From an uncultured Lachnospiraceae bacterium (GTDB taxonomy: Bacteria; Bacillota; Clostridia; Lachnospirales; Lachnospiraceae), in the NCBI GenBank assembly GCA_910577165.1, contig CAJTLX010000017.1:1-58323 (forward strand): a stretch of 58,323 nucleotides of DNA, written 5' to 3'. Shown here piece by piece: positions 35,345 to 44,804 of the stretch. The position numbers and the translations under genes are program-made. The notes beneath the pieces were generated by a model. The model ran no database searches, was not told the DNA's origin, and saw only the letters and a program-made list of their open reading frames with translations. Numbering within the stretch: position 1 is the stretch's first letter; each line of letters begins with the position of its first letter.

Positions 35345-36649
35345 CTACGCCTCAAAAATCCCTTCCAGTTCCGACAAGGTCTTCTCAAGCGATATTTTTT
35401 CATCTGTCGCCTGACAAAGAAATGAATTTACCGCATCAATCTTTTCTATCGCATAATCAATATTTTTATTGCTCCCCGCCTTGTAAGCACCAATATTGAT
35501 CAGATCTTCCGCCTCAGAGTAGGTCGCCATCACCATTTTAAGCTGTCCCGCTGCTCTTTTATGATCTCTGTCCGCAATTGAACTCATCACACGCGAAATA
35601 CTCTGCAAAATATCGATCGCCGGATAATGATTCTTGTGCGCGAGAGAGCGCGACAAAATAATATGCCCATCCAAAATTCCTCTCGCAGTATCCGCAATCG
35701 GCTCGTTAAAATCATCCCCATCAACAAGAACCGTGTAGAGTCCTGTAATGGAGCCATTTGCATCGTTTCCGGCGCGCTCTAAAAGTTTTGGCATCTCCGA
35801 GTACACACTCGGCGGATACCCTCTTGAAACTGGCGGCTCACCGCCCGCAAGTCCTATCTCCCTCTGTGCCATCGAAAAGCGCGTCAGAGAGTCCATCATC
35901 AGTAAAACATCTTTTCCCTGATCTCTAAAATACTCCGCGATTGCCGTTGCTGTCTTCGCCGCCTTCTTGCGGATAAGTGCTGGTTTATCGGAAGTTGCAA
36001 TCACAAGCACCGATCGCTTTAGACCTTCCTCCCCAAGATCGCGCTCAATAAATTCTCTTACTTCGCGGCCGCGCTCACCGATCAGGGCGATCACGTTGAT
36101 ATCCGCTTTGGTGTTACGTGCAAACATACCGAGCAGGGTACTTTTCCCCACGCCACTGCCCGCAAAAATCCCGATTCTCTGCCCCTTGCCAAGCGTAAGC
36201 AGCCCATCGACTGCCCTTACGCCAAGCGGCAGAATCTCCGAGATCAGCACGCGGTCGAGCGGATCAGGAGCAGGGGCATCCACCGGGTAAGCCTCACTTG
36301 TGATAAGCTCGCTACCATCAAGAGGTCTTCCCAGTCCGTCAAGCGATTTTCCCAAAAGCTGTGGTCCCACCCCAACAAGCAACGGCTCATGCATATTGAT
36401 CACACTGCTTCCCACACCGATCCCGCTCACATCCTCATAGGGCATCAGCAGAAGTTTTCCCTCGCGAAAGCCGATCACTTCCGCTCTGACCTGCACCCCT
36501 TCATCGCGCGAGCAGATTAGGCAGACATCGTTGATATTCGCATCCGGACCGAGCGATTCCACAGTCAGTCCCACAACTTTTGTCACTTTTCCCTTAGTAT
36601 CGATATATGATTTTGTGTAGAGCGACTCATATTTTGATAAATCAATCAT
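35345..36649 (-). CDS. fliI: Flagellar export ATPase FliI
   Basis: The 434-residue protein is a homologue of the F1 ATPase beta subunit: Walker A GIFAGSGVGKSTLLGM, Walker B VLLMMDSLTRFSMAQREIGLA, and the family motif GYPPSVYSEMPKLLERAG. It energises protein export as a hexamer with FliH and FliJ. Normal length, no defect. Confidence 0.97.
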   Translation of the reverse strand: MIDLSKYESLYTKSYIDTKGKVTKVVGLTVESLGPDANINDVCLICSRDEGVQVRAEVIGFREGKLLLMPYEDVSGIGVGSSVINMHEPLLVGVGPQLLGKSLDGLGRPLDGSELITSEAYPVDAPAPDPLDRVLISEILPLGVRAVDGLLTLGKGQRIGIFAGSGVGKSTLLGMFARNTKADINVIALIGERGREVREFIERDLGEEGLKRSVLVIATSDKPALIRKKAAKTATAIAEYFRDQGKDVLLMMDSLTRFSMAQREIGLAGGEPPVSRGYPPSVYSEMPKLLERAGNDANGSITGLYTVLVDGDDFNEPIADTARGILDGHIILSRSLAHKNHYPAIDILQSISRVMSSIADRDHKRAAGQLKMVMATYSEAEDLINIGAYKAGSNKNIDYAIEKIDAVNSFLCQATDEKISLEKTLSELEGIFEA

Positions 36650-36655
36650 CCGGTC

Positions 36656-37489
36656 TTATTCCTCTCTGCTCCCGGCAAGCATCTTCAGATCGCCCGCCAG
36701 ATTTTTTAGCTGCGCATCGATACTACAGTCAAAAATGCGGCTGTCCGTCTCAATGATACACTGTCCTTTCTGCATTGTTCCATCTTTTGTAATCTCAAGT
36801 ACTGCTCCCTCTTTTAACTGCGACAAAAGTTTTTCCTTTCCTTCATTTGCCACCGCAAAATCTTCCGGGGAAACATGAACAAGATAGGTCATACTTGATC
36901 CAATCTCATATAGTGCCTGTTCTATCAGGTAGGTGATCAGATCGGATTTCTCCTCTAAGAGAACTCCGGTCAATTTTCCCATAAGATGAATTAAAATTTC
37001 CACAAAAGCAGGTTCTAGCTCTCTTACCTGTCTCTCGTAAGCATCCTTTGCCTCCTTAACTTCCCGCTCAAGCCGCGATTTCATCGTATCGTATTTTTCC
37101 CGCGCTTTCTTTTCTCCCTGCCGCAAGCCATCATCGTAGGCCTGTTTTCGAATGCCATCTGCATCCGTCTGCGCCTTGAAAAGCATATTCTCCACTTCCT
37201 CTCTCGCGGCACAGAGCATATCCTCCGCCTCCTTTATCTTTTGTTCGGCTTCTTCTTTTTTTCTTGCAATCTCCAAAGCGTCCTCATCCGGGGCTTCCTC
37301 CTCCTTATCTTGCTGTGCAAAAAGCCCCAGGATTCCGGGCTTAAACTCCCTGTCCTTTTCTCTCTCCCCTTTTACCTGTGCGCGCTTCTCCACAGCAAGG
37401 CGGGTAAACCCGCCCTCCCGCAAATTTGAATCTATCGTGCGTATTTCCTGCGTATATGTAACAGCCGCCGCCTTGATCACATTAGACAA
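36656..37489 (-). CDS. fliH: Flagellar export ATPase regulator FliH
   Basis: The protein has 277 residues from TTG 37489 (LSNVIKAAAVTY matches the usual MSNVIK start), with a GGAGG site 11 nt upstream; a GTG at 37501 is in frame but sits on that site. It contains a long coiled coil (about 85-165) with AREEVENMLFKA and a C-terminal domain like V/F-type ATPase stalk subunits. It binds FliI. Its start overlaps the end of fliG. Confidence 0.88.
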   Translation of the reverse strand: MSNVIKAAAVTYTQEIRTIDSNLREGGFTRLAVEKRAQVKGEREKDREFKPGILGLFAQQDKEEEAPDEDALEIARKKEEAEQKIKEAEDMLCAAREEVENMLFKAQTDADGIRKQAYDDGLRQGEKKAREKYDTMKSRLEREVKEAKDAYERQVRELEPAFVEILIHLMGKLTGVLLEEKSDLITYLIEQALYEIGSSMTYLVHVSPEDFAVANEGKEKLLSQLKEGAVLEITKDGTMQKGQCIIETDSRIFDCSIDAQLKNLAGDLKMLAGSREE

Positions 37490-38495
37490 CGATCTCGTCA
37501 CCTCCGCCTCTCGAAATTACAATCTCGCCGGAATCCTCAAGCTTGCGGATCACATTGACGATCTTTTGCTGTGCCTCCTCGACATCCTTCATGCGGACAG
37601 GTCCCATATAGTCCATATCCTCGCGGATCATCGTGACAAGACGCTTGGAGAGATTGTTAAAGATCGCCGTCTGCACTTCCTCTGTGGACGCTTTTAATGC
37701 CACTGCAAGCTCGTTGTTGTCCACCTCACGCAGCACGCGCTGAATAGAGCGGTCGTCGAGCGTAAGGATATCCTCGAACACAAACATCTTCTTGCGGATC
37801 TCGTCGGCAAGTTCCGGCTCCTCGATCTCCAAATTTTCCATAATATGTTTCTCTGTTCCGCGATCCACGGTATTTAAGATCTCCACGATCGCGTCCACGC
37901 CGCCGGCAATAGTGTAATCCTGGTTTACTAGCGCAGAGAGTTTACGCTCCAGCACTCGCTCCACTTCCTTTAACACATCCGGGGAAGTGCGATCCATCTG
38001 CGCGATACGCTTGGCAACATCCGCCTGCTTATCAGGTGCGAGTGCCCCGATAATTGCCGCCGCCTGCGCACTTGGCAGATAGGATAAAATAAGAGCGATC
38101 GTCTGCGGGTGTTCATCCTGGATAAAGGTAAGCAGCTGGCTTGCCTCCGCCTTGCGAATAAATTCGAATGGACGCACCTGCAAGGAGGCAGTCAGTTTTC
38201 CAATAACCTCGCGCGCTTTCTCCGGACCTAGAGCCTTCTCTAACAAATCTTTTGCGTAGCCGATACCGCCCTCCGCGATATACTGCTGCGCCAAGCACAC
38301 CTGATAAAACTCATCCAATACGGCTTCTTTTGTACTCTGTGATATGCTTCTGGTATTGGCAATCTCAAGCGTGAGCTGTTCGATCTCTTCTTCCTTCAAA
38401 TGTTTGAATATTTTTGAGGAGCGCTCAGGTCCTAGCGAAATCAGCAGTATCGCTGTCTTTTGCAAACCTGAGAGTTCATCCCCTTCCTTTGCCAT
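37482..38495 (-). CDS. fliG: Flagellar motor switch protein FliG
   Basis: The 337-residue protein has N, middle (with EHPQTIALILSYLPSAQAA) and C domains; the C-terminal torque helix carries charged residues (FVFEDILTLDDRSIQRVLREVD). It joins the MS ring to the C-ring and contacts MotA. It starts 43 bp after fliF. Confidence 0.97.
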   Translation of the reverse strand: MAKEGDELSGLQKTAILLISLGPERSSKIFKHLKEEEIEQLTLEIANTRSISQSTKEAVLDEFYQVCLAQQYIAEGGIGYAKDLLEKALGPEKAREVIGKLTASLQVRPFEFIRKAEASQLLTFIQDEHPQTIALILSYLPSAQAAAIIGALAPDKQADVAKRIAQMDRTSPDVLKEVERVLERKLSALVNQDYTIAGGVDAIVEILNTVDRGTEKHIMENLEIEEPELADEIRKKMFVFEDILTLDDRSIQRVLREVDNNELAVALKASTEEVQTAIFNNLSKRLVTMIREDMDYMGPVRMKDVEEAQQKIVNVIRKLEDSGEIVISRGGGDEIVV

Positions 38496-38538
38496 CGAAT
38501 CTTCCCCCTTCCCGCCTTTTTTCTGAATTAAAGACTAA

Positions 38539-40143
38539 TTAACCCCAATCGTCGCTGAGCCAGTTGCGCAAAAGCGCGGCAACCGCCTCCGGATTTTCGT
38601 CCACAAATTTCTCGATCATGCGCCTTGTTTCTGAACTCTCGCCAAATTCCAGATCTTCTAAGGACTGATTTTCCTTCGTGGTCGCAAGAAGCTTCTCCAC
38701 TGAAAGCTCCGGTTCTGTCTCGATCACTTCCTCCGGCTTGGATACGCGGAAGACAACAAAGATTAGCAAACCGATGATAATGACAAAGAGCAGAATCGTA
38801 AGGATCAGGTTCCAGTTAAATCCTTCCTCCGGAAGTTCCACATAATTCGGAATCTCAATAATGCGGATCGCAAGGCGAGTCGCATCAATTCCCGTCGCCA
38901 TGGAGAAAGCCTCAAGGTAGTCCGCAATAAGTTCCTCATCCGTGATCTGTACTGGCTGACTGTTGCGGATCTTGTACTCCTCGTAGGTCATCTCCCCCAA
39001 AAGCCCTAGAACTTCAAGGTCTCTCTCCGAGTACTGGCGAACGCGCTTTAACACGATCGCCCCGCTACTGTTCTCCTTTAAAATATTCAAGCTGCGCATT
39101 GTGCGCGTGGTTCTCTCACTTGGCAGATACTGAATCTTGGTCGATTCATACGAGCTGCTACCCGTGCCGTTGGTCTGAATATAGTAATCATTCTCATCAT
39201 TAGAATCCGTGCCCGGGATATCCGCAGTTCCGGCGGTATTCTCCGATGCAACATGTTCATAGATACTTTGCAGCCCCTGCTCCTGACCGTCAGCTGGCAG
39301 ATATTCATGCAGATACTCCTCAATGCGATCGTAGTTGATATCGAGATTAAACTCTGCATCCACATAGTCAAATCCCAGAAAAAGCCCGTAGCGTTGTACC
39401 GCATCACGGTAAAAATTATTTGTCTGTACCCACTGCTCATGCTGGGTGTTTAGGGAGGCAGTCTGTTCGTCCTCCGATCCACTGTAGAGCATATTTCCAT
39501 GCTGGTCAATAATCTTTACGCTCTCAAGTGTCTTGTTGCCGAGTGCGTTCGCCACTGTGACCGCGATCCCCTCCGGTGCTACCGCAGTATTAAATTTTGA
39601 GTTGATGGTCAAAAAGATAGAACATTGAATCTCTTTATTCTCATCCAAGATTGTCGATGTGCGGTCAACCGGAATATAGCGAACCTGTGCATCGTCCACA
39701 CCATCAAAATTCCTTATGTAACTCTCAAGCTCCGCCATCGTGTACTCGGCGGATTTTAAGTTCTTCTCGTAGTTCGTCGTACTCATATCGCTCTCTAAGA
39801 GCTGTTCTAGTGTTATCCGGCCTTCCTGCATCAGCGAACTTCCAACGATCGCATAATTTGCTTCCACCGTCTTTGCCGAGTCCACATAGATCGTCACGCT
39901 GTCGTCCGCAATTTTATGTGCAATACCGGATTCCGTCAGGAGCTGATCCACGGACTTCGCCACACCGACATCCTCAAAGGTACGCCAGCGCGTATAGGTC
40001 GTGCGCCCAAAAAAGTACGCCAACAAGAGAAGCATAATCACCACCGCACCCACCGTGCTTAAGATAATCGTCTTCTGCTTTTTGGTGTACTTATTCCACA
40101 TCTCCAATATTTTGTTTAATAATTGTTTAAACCTGTCCTGCAT
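38539..40143 (-). CDS. fliF: MS-ring protein FliF
   Basis: The 534-residue protein has two transmembrane helices (about 26-45 and 450-470), ring-building motifs in between (RTTYTRWRTFEDV, AEYTMAELESYIRNFDGVDDAQVRY split into pieces), and a cytoplasmic C-terminal FliG-binding tail (SETRRMIEKFVDENPEAVAALLRNWLSDDWG in two parts). It forms the base on which the flagellum is built. Confidence 0.96.
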   Translation of the reverse strand: MQDRFKQLLNKILEMWNKYTKKQKTIILSTVGAVVIMLLLLAYFFGRTTYTRWRTFEDVGVAKSVDQLLTESGIAHKIADDSVTIYVDSAKTVEANYAIVGSSLMQEGRITLEQLLESDMSTTNYEKNLKSAEYTMAELESYIRNFDGVDDAQVRYIPVDRTSTILDENKEIQCSIFLTINSKFNTAVAPEGIAVTVANALGNKTLESVKIIDQHGNMLYSGSEDEQTASLNTQHEQWVQTNNFYRDAVQRYGLFLGFDYVDAEFNLDINYDRIEEYLHEYLPADGQEQGLQSIYEHVASENTAGTADIPGTDSNDENDYYIQTNGTGSSSYESTKIQYLPSERTTRTMRSLNILKENSSGAIVLKRVRQYSERDLEVLGLLGEMTYEEYKIRNSQPVQITDEELIADYLEAFSMATGIDATRLAIRIIEIPNYVELPEEGFNWNLILTILLFVIIIGLLIFVVFRVSKPEEVIETEPELSVEKLLATTKENQSLEDLEFGESSETRRMIEKFVDENPEAVAALLRNWLSDDWG

Positions 40144-40161
40144 GGAATATTACCCCAATCA

Positions 40162-40482
40162 TTAGAATTGTAACTGCATCAGCTCTTTGTAGGCATCCAG
40201 AACGGCATTCCGCACTGCAACGGTATACTGCAGAGACATATTGGCTTTTGTCTGCGCTACCTGCACATCCGTCGTTGAATTTTTAAAACCCATCATGTAG
40301 GAAAGTTCTTCCTCTCTCGCGGCATTGGTCAGATTGTTTGTCTCGCGCAACATCTCTAGCGCGGATTGAAACAGTGATTCAAACGCCGTGTTTTTTTGTG
40401 TCGTCTCCTTTGGTTTCTCCCAACTCGCGGTGTAATCTTCGATCCTGTTGATCGCACCTATTGATGTAAAGTCCATTGCCAT
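40162..40482 (-). CDS. fliE: Flagellar hook-basal body complex protein FliE
   Basis: The 106-residue protein has the C-terminal family signature (VQVAQTKANMSLQYTVAVRN, then LDAYKELMQLQF). It links the MS ring to the proximal rod. It lies between flgC and fliF, the usual order. Confidence 0.95.
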   Translation of the reverse strand: MAMDFTSIGAINRIEDYTASWEKPKETTQKNTAFESLFQSALEMLRETNNLTNAAREEELSYMMGFKNSTTDVQVAQTKANMSLQYTVAVRNAVLDAYKELMQLQF

Positions 40483-40530
40483 TCTCCATTCTTGACCATT
40501 TTACGGTTCTATTTTCCCTTTCTTATTGCC

Positions 40531-40986
40531 TTAACCCTTACCGACTTCAAGACCCTTTAACAACATATTTTTTGTCGCGTTAAACGCTGTGATATTTGCC
40601 TCATAAGCACGCGAAGCATCAATTAGATTCGTTATCTCCGTCACCGAATTGATGTTTGGCTGTGTTACATATCCATCCTCGTCCGCATCAGGATTGCCAG
40701 GCTCATAAACCTTTCTTAGCGGTGTGGCATGATCTTCCACAATCGCGGTCACCTTCACCCCGTTGCCGATAAGATCCGTCGCATTATCCTGCTGACTCAT
40801 CATCAGTATACTTGAAAAGGTATCATACCCCTTCGTCTGAAAAAGTACAGTCTTTCGTCGAAATACATTCCCATTCTCATCCCTTGTCGTGTTGACATTT
40901 GCAAGGTTCTGCGCGATCGTGTCCATGCGCACACGCTGCGCAGTCAATCCGCTTGCACTGATATTGAGCGCGTCAAAACTTCCCAT
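40531..40986 (-). CDS. flgC: Proximal rod protein FlgC
   Basis: The 151-residue rod protein has the N-terminal axial motif (GSFDALNISASGLTAQRVRMD, cut at residue 20; AQNLANVNTTRDENG) and the C-terminal motif with NINSVTEITNLIDASRAYEANI. It forms part of the rod with FlgB, FlgF and FlgG. Confidence 0.96.
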   Translation of the reverse strand: MGSFDALNISASGLTAQRVRMDTIAQNLANVNTTRDENGNVFRRKTVLFQTKGYDTFSSILMMSQQDNATDLIGNGVKVTAIVEDHATPLRKVYEPGNPDADEDGYVTQPNINSVTEITNLIDASRAYEANITAFNATKNMLLKGLEVGKG

Positions 40987-41022
40987 TTACATCCTCCTTT
41001 TCCCGTTTTCTTTTTCCCTTCC

Positions 41023-41421
41023 TTAATTTCTATTTAATACCATTCGGATTCGCGCAAATTCCTGCGTCATTGAATCGAGCAATGTGTAATAGCGGATCGA
41101 GTTCTGTGCCAAGTTTGCATTTTCCACATCCACATCCACATTATTTTCATCCAGCCGGTAACTCAGTTCCCTCTGATCTACGTAGGTCGTTGTCTTTAGA
41201 TTAGCGAGATCAACACCTGCCACTGCCTTATCCATAAAGACCTGTGTCCCTGCGCTTGCAAGCTCCTTCTTTAAATACTCTTCAAATCGGATATCGCTGC
41301 GCTTAAACCCCGGCGTACTCACGTTTGCAAGATTGTTGTTCAACACAGTGTTTCTCACCCAACTCGCATTCGCTGCCTGATTAAGCACATTTATGTAATT
41401 GTAGAGATCGGAACCTATCAT
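41023..41421 (-). CDS. flgB: Proximal rod protein FlgB
   Basis: The 132-residue protein has the axial motif NTVLNNNLANVSTPGFKRSD and a C-terminal NLAQNSIRYYTLLDSMTQEF. It is first gene of the fla/che operon. A GAAAGGATG-type ribosome binding site lies before ATG 41421. Expression is driven by the promoter at 41489-41517. Confidence 0.96.
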   Translation of the reverse strand: MIGSDLYNYINVLNQAANASWVRNTVLNNNLANVSTPGFKRSDIRFEEYLKKELASAGTQVFMDKAVAGVDLANLKTTTYVDQRELSYRLDENNVDVDVENANLAQNSIRYYTLLDSMTQEFARIRMVLNRN

Positions 41422-41488
41422 GTCATCATCCTTTCAAATTTTTAAATTTATGTCTATGTTTACCTACAGCACAAATTACATACATTAT

Positions 41489-41517
41489 ATTATAGTCAGT
41501 TCAAAGGAAAAAAACAA
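41489..41517 (-). promoter_or_regulatory. Promoter of the fla/che operon
   Basis: The -35 box TTGTTT (41517-41512), 17-bp spacer and -10 box TATAAT (41494-41489) form a sigma-A promoter about 70 bp before flgB. No sigma-28-type sequence is seen here. Confidence 0.7.
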
Positions 41518-41537
41518 GTAATATTTCAATTTTCTTT

Positions 41538-41552
41538 AATATTCAGAATTTT
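41538..41552 (-). promoter_or_regulatory. Candidate CodY box upstream of flgB
   Basis: The minus-strand sequence AAAATTCTGAATATT matches 12 of 15 positions of the known CodY consensus AATTTTCWGAAAATT. It lies about 20 bp upstream of the -35 box of the fla/che promoter. CodY of B. subtilis represses its fla/che operon, so regulation of this promoter by nutrient status is plausible. Confidence 0.45.
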
Positions 41553-41617
41553 TCTTCATTTTTGCGGCTCCTCCTCCGAAATTATCGCACATTTTTTACA
41601 AATGTTAGTACAATTGG

Positions 41618-41676
41618 AAAAAAAGAACAAAGAGATAGACGGAGAATACCCCCGCCATAACAAATCCCTTTGTTCT
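41618..41676 (-). terminator. Terminator of codY
   Basis: A 9-bp perfect stem (AGAACAAAG at 41676-41668 read on the minus strand, paired with CTTTGTTCT at 41632-41624) encloses a 35-nt loop, and seven T follow (41624-41618). It separates codY from the fla/che promoter. The long loop makes it weaker than a standard terminator. Confidence 0.6.
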
Positions 41677-41761
41677 GACACAATCCATTTCCATATTATG
41701 GAAGTCCAACTTTATCTAAACTTCCCATTTCTTTTCGGCATTTTATATTATGCTGCACTTT

Positions 41762-42529
41762 TTACTGCATCTTCTTTAACTCATCAAACACAACGTCGTT
41801 CAATACCCGAATATAGGTTCCCTTCATCCCGGAGGAGCGCGACTCAATCACACCCGCGCTCTCAAACTTGCGCAGAGCATTGACAATAACGGAGCGTGTG
41901 ATCCCCACGCGGTCAGCAATCTTGCTCGCCACCAAAATGCCCTCGTTGCCATCTAACTCCTCAAAAATATGGGTGATGGCCTCAAGTTCCGAGAAGGAGA
42001 GAGTGCTGATCGCAGAACGCACAATTTGTACTTTCCGGTTTTCCTCCGCATTTTCCTCATTTACTGAGCGCATCATCTCAAGACCGACTACCGTGGTGCC
42101 GTACTCGCTCAAAATAATATCGTCGATCGAGTACTGCTCTCTGTTCTTGTAAATAAACAGTGTGCCAAGCCTCTCCCCCGCGATATCAATAGGGGTGATG
42201 ATCGCGCGGTAAGAATCCATATGCTCAAACTCGAATCCGAGCGTCGCCAGATTTACATTCTCCTTTGTCGAGAGGATATTTAAAAGTCTTTCGTTTAACA
42301 TCCCATCGATATAGCCGCCCACGGAATCCCTTATCAGCTCCGAGATCGGCGCGATATCCGAACGGTTTTTTATGCCGAGCACCTTCCCCTTCCTACTGAT
42401 TACAAGGATGTTCGAGCCAAGAATATCACTCAGCACCAAGCAGATATCGTTGAATACTACCTTGTGAGAATTGTTGTTATGCAGTAATTTATTGATTTTT
42501 CTGGTTTTGTCCAACAGTTGAACACTCAT
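41762..42529 (-). CDS. codY: GTP-sensing transcriptional pleiotropic repressor CodY
   Basis: The protein has 255 residues from ATG 42529 (MSVQLLDKTRKINKLL), preceded by a GGGGGG site; a frame 45 nt longer exists but lacks support. It has the N-terminal GAF domain that binds branched-chain amino acids and the C-terminal winged helix (ASKIADRVGITRSVIVNALR, then GVIESRSSGMKGTYIRVLN). It represses stationary-phase genes when nutrients are plentiful. Its place directly before flgB is the same as in B. subtilis. Confidence 0.97.
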   Translation of the reverse strand: MSVQLLDKTRKINKLLHNNNSHKVVFNDICLVLSDILGSNILVISRKGKVLGIKNRSDIAPISELIRDSVGGYIDGMLNERLLNILSTKENVNLATLGFEFEHMDSYRAIITPIDIAGERLGTLFIYKNREQYSIDDIILSEYGTTVVGLEMMRSVNEENAEENRKVQIVRSAISTLSFSELEAITHIFEELDGNEGILVASKIADRVGITRSVIVNALRKFESAGVIESRSSGMKGTYIRVLNDVVFDELKKMQ

Positions 42530-42564
42530 GACCTGACCCCCCGCACATAATTTTTCATAATCCA

Positions 42565-42593
42565 ATAATAACACAACTATTGTTCAAAAACAA
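42565..42593 (-). promoter_or_regulatory. Promoter of codY
   Basis: The -35 box TTGTTT (42593-42588), 17-bp spacer and -10 box TATTAT (42570-42565) lie in the topA-codY gap. codY can therefore be expressed separately from topA. Confidence 0.6.
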
Positions 42594-42655
42594 GTAGAAT
42601 TTTCAATTTTGCCGCAATTTTAATCTATATTTTCTGATTTTTTGAATTCTTACGT

Positions 42656-44752
42656 TTATTTGTTCTTTTCTTCCTCTTCACTCTCCTCCTTTTTTGGCTG
42701 CTGATATCCGCACTCCGGTGCCGGACAGACAAGGCGGTTTCCCTTTTCAACTAACAGTTCCCCGCATTGCGGACATACGACATTGGTCGGCTTCTGCCAG
42801 GTCATATAATCGCATTCCGGATTGTGTTCACAGCCGTAGTAACGTCTGCCCTTCTTGGTCTTCTTTAACACAATCTCGCCGCCACAGCGCGGGCAGGTAA
42901 TACCAATTTTTTCTAAATATGTCTTTGTATTGCGGCATTCCGGGAAATTTGGACAGGCGAGGAATTTTCCGTGAGGTCCATATTTAATCACCATATTGCG
43001 CCCGCACAGATCGCAGACTACATCGCTTACCTCGTCCTCGATCTTTATCTGGGCAAGCTTCTCATTTGCCTCCCTGATCGCGGCCTCCAGATCGGGATAA
43101 AAATTGCTTACCACCGTTTTCCAGGCGACATTCCCCTCCTCCACCCCATCTAGGAGTGCCTCCAGATTCACCGTAAAATTCACATCGACAATACTTGGAA
43201 AGGCCTCTTTCATCATATTGTTCACTGCCTCTCCCAACTCGGTAATATAGAGGTTTTTATCCTCTTTTACCACATAGTGTCTTGCCATAATGGTGGTGAT
43301 GGTCGGCGCGTAGGTACTCGGTCTTCCAATGCCAAGTTCCTCCATAGTTTTTACTAGGCTCCCCTCCGTGTAATGCGCCGGGGGCTGTGTAAAATGCTGT
43401 CCCCTCTCAAGTTCCTTCAATTCTAATTCCATGTCTTCTTTAATTCCCTTTAATCCAGTATTTAGTGCCTCATCATCATCATCTTCCGCCATGTAGACCG
43501 CAAGAAAACCGTCCTTTTTCAGTTTGGAGGCGGAAGCACTAAAGCGGTATCCACCCCCGTCAATCTTGACGGAGGCCGTCTCGTATACTGCCGCGATCAT
43601 GCGGCTTGCAACAAAACGCTTCCAGATAAGCTGGTAGAGGCGAAACTGATCGCGCGATAATGAGTCCTTAACCTTTGCGGGGGTAAGTTCCACATAGGTC
43701 GGGCGAATCGCCTCGTGCGCATCCTGAATCTTTTTTCCGCTCGCCTGGTTCACGTCCGCCTGTGTCACAAATTCCTCCCCGTAAGTCTCGCGAATAAATT
43801 GCTTTGCCGAAGCGTCCGCCTCATCGGAAACACGCACGGAATCCGTTCTCAAATACGAAATTAACCCGATCGTGCCATATCCCGCAACATCCACACCCTC
43901 ATAGAGCTGCTGTGCAAAACGCATGGTTTTCTGGGTGGAAAAATTTAACAGTTTCGCTGCTTCCTGCTGCAGGGTGCTCGTGGTAAATGGCAGAGGAGCC
44001 TTGCGATGACGCTCCCCATTTTTTAATTCTGTCACAACAAATTTTGCATTTTCCAATTGTTTTACAATTTTTTCTAATTCCGTCTGCGTAGAGATCGAAA
44101 TCTTTTTCTCCGCCGTTCCATAAAATTTTGCAATCAGTGGTTTTTTCTCTCCCTCGATCGCAAAGGCGGCATCCAGACTCCAGTATTCCTGCGGCACAAA
44201 ATCTTCGATCTCCTTCTCGCGGTCCGCAATAATGCGCAGCGTCACGGACTGCACGCGCCCCGCACTAAGCCCCCTCTTAATCTTCGCCCACAAAAGCGGA
44301 CTGATCTCATATCCCACCATGCGGTCGAGCATACGCCTTGCCTGCTGCGCATCCACCAGATCCATATCGATAGATCTCACATTTTTAATAGAAGCTTTCA
44401 CCGCATTTTTCGTGACCTCATTGAAGGTAATCCGGTTTTTTCCTCCCTCCGGCAGTTTTAACACATTGGCGAGATGCCACGCGATCGCCTCCCCCTCGCG
44501 ATCCGGGTCGGTTGCCAGGTAAACCTTATCCGCCTTTTTCACCTCTTTGCGCAGCATTGCAAGAACATCTCCCTTACCGCGTATCGTAATGTATTTCGGC
44601 TCAAAGCCATGCTCAAAATCAATTCCCATCTGACTTTTTGGGAAATCTCTCACATGGCCGTTCGATGCGACTACCTCATAATTTGATCCGAGAAATTTTT
44701 TTACTGTCTTCGCCTTTGACGGCGACTCCATAATCACCAGATTTTTTGCCAT
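42656..44752 (-). CDS. topA: DNA topoisomerase I
   Basis: The 698-residue type IA topoisomerase has the TOPRIM domain (VIMESPSKAKTVKKFLG, LATDPDREGEAIAWHL), the catalytic Tyr in GLISYLRTDSVR and three C-terminal zinc ribbons (CDLCG...CPNFPEC, CPRCG...CEHNPEC, CPQCG...CPAPEC). It relaxes negatively supercoiled DNA. It follows dprA after 52 bp, the usual order in Firmicutes. Confidence 0.97.
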   Translation of the reverse strand: MAKNLVIMESPSKAKTVKKFLGSNYEVVASNGHVRDFPKSQMGIDFEHGFEPKYITIRGKGDVLAMLRKEVKKADKVYLATDPDREGEAIAWHLANVLKLPEGGKNRITFNEVTKNAVKASIKNVRSIDMDLVDAQQARRMLDRMVGYEISPLLWAKIKRGLSAGRVQSVTLRIIADREKEIEDFVPQEYWSLDAAFAIEGEKKPLIAKFYGTAEKKISISTQTELEKIVKQLENAKFVVTELKNGERHRKAPLPFTTSTLQQEAAKLLNFSTQKTMRFAQQLYEGVDVAGYGTIGLISYLRTDSVRVSDEADASAKQFIRETYGEEFVTQADVNQASGKKIQDAHEAIRPTYVELTPAKVKDSLSRDQFRLYQLIWKRFVASRMIAAVYETASVKIDGGGYRFSASASKLKKDGFLAVYMAEDDDDEALNTGLKGIKEDMELELKELERGQHFTQPPAHYTEGSLVKTMEELGIGRPSTYAPTITTIMARHYVVKEDKNLYITELGEAVNNMMKEAFPSIVDVNFTVNLEALLDGVEEGNVAWKTVVSNFYPDLEAAIREANEKLAQIKIEDEVSDVVCDLCGRNMVIKYGPHGKFLACPNFPECRNTKTYLEKIGITCPRCGGEIVLKKTKKGRRYYGCEHNPECDYMTWQKPTNVVCPQCGELLVEKGNRLVCPAPECGYQQPKKEESEEEEKNK

Positions 44753-44804
44753 AGAATAACCAAGCCTTTCTCACTTCTATTTTTGCAAACGCTAAGCGAA
44801 AAGA

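Noticed and set aside
41602..41883. A 93-residue plus-strand frame
   Set aside because: It covers the codY terminator and the antisense of codY; no coding features.
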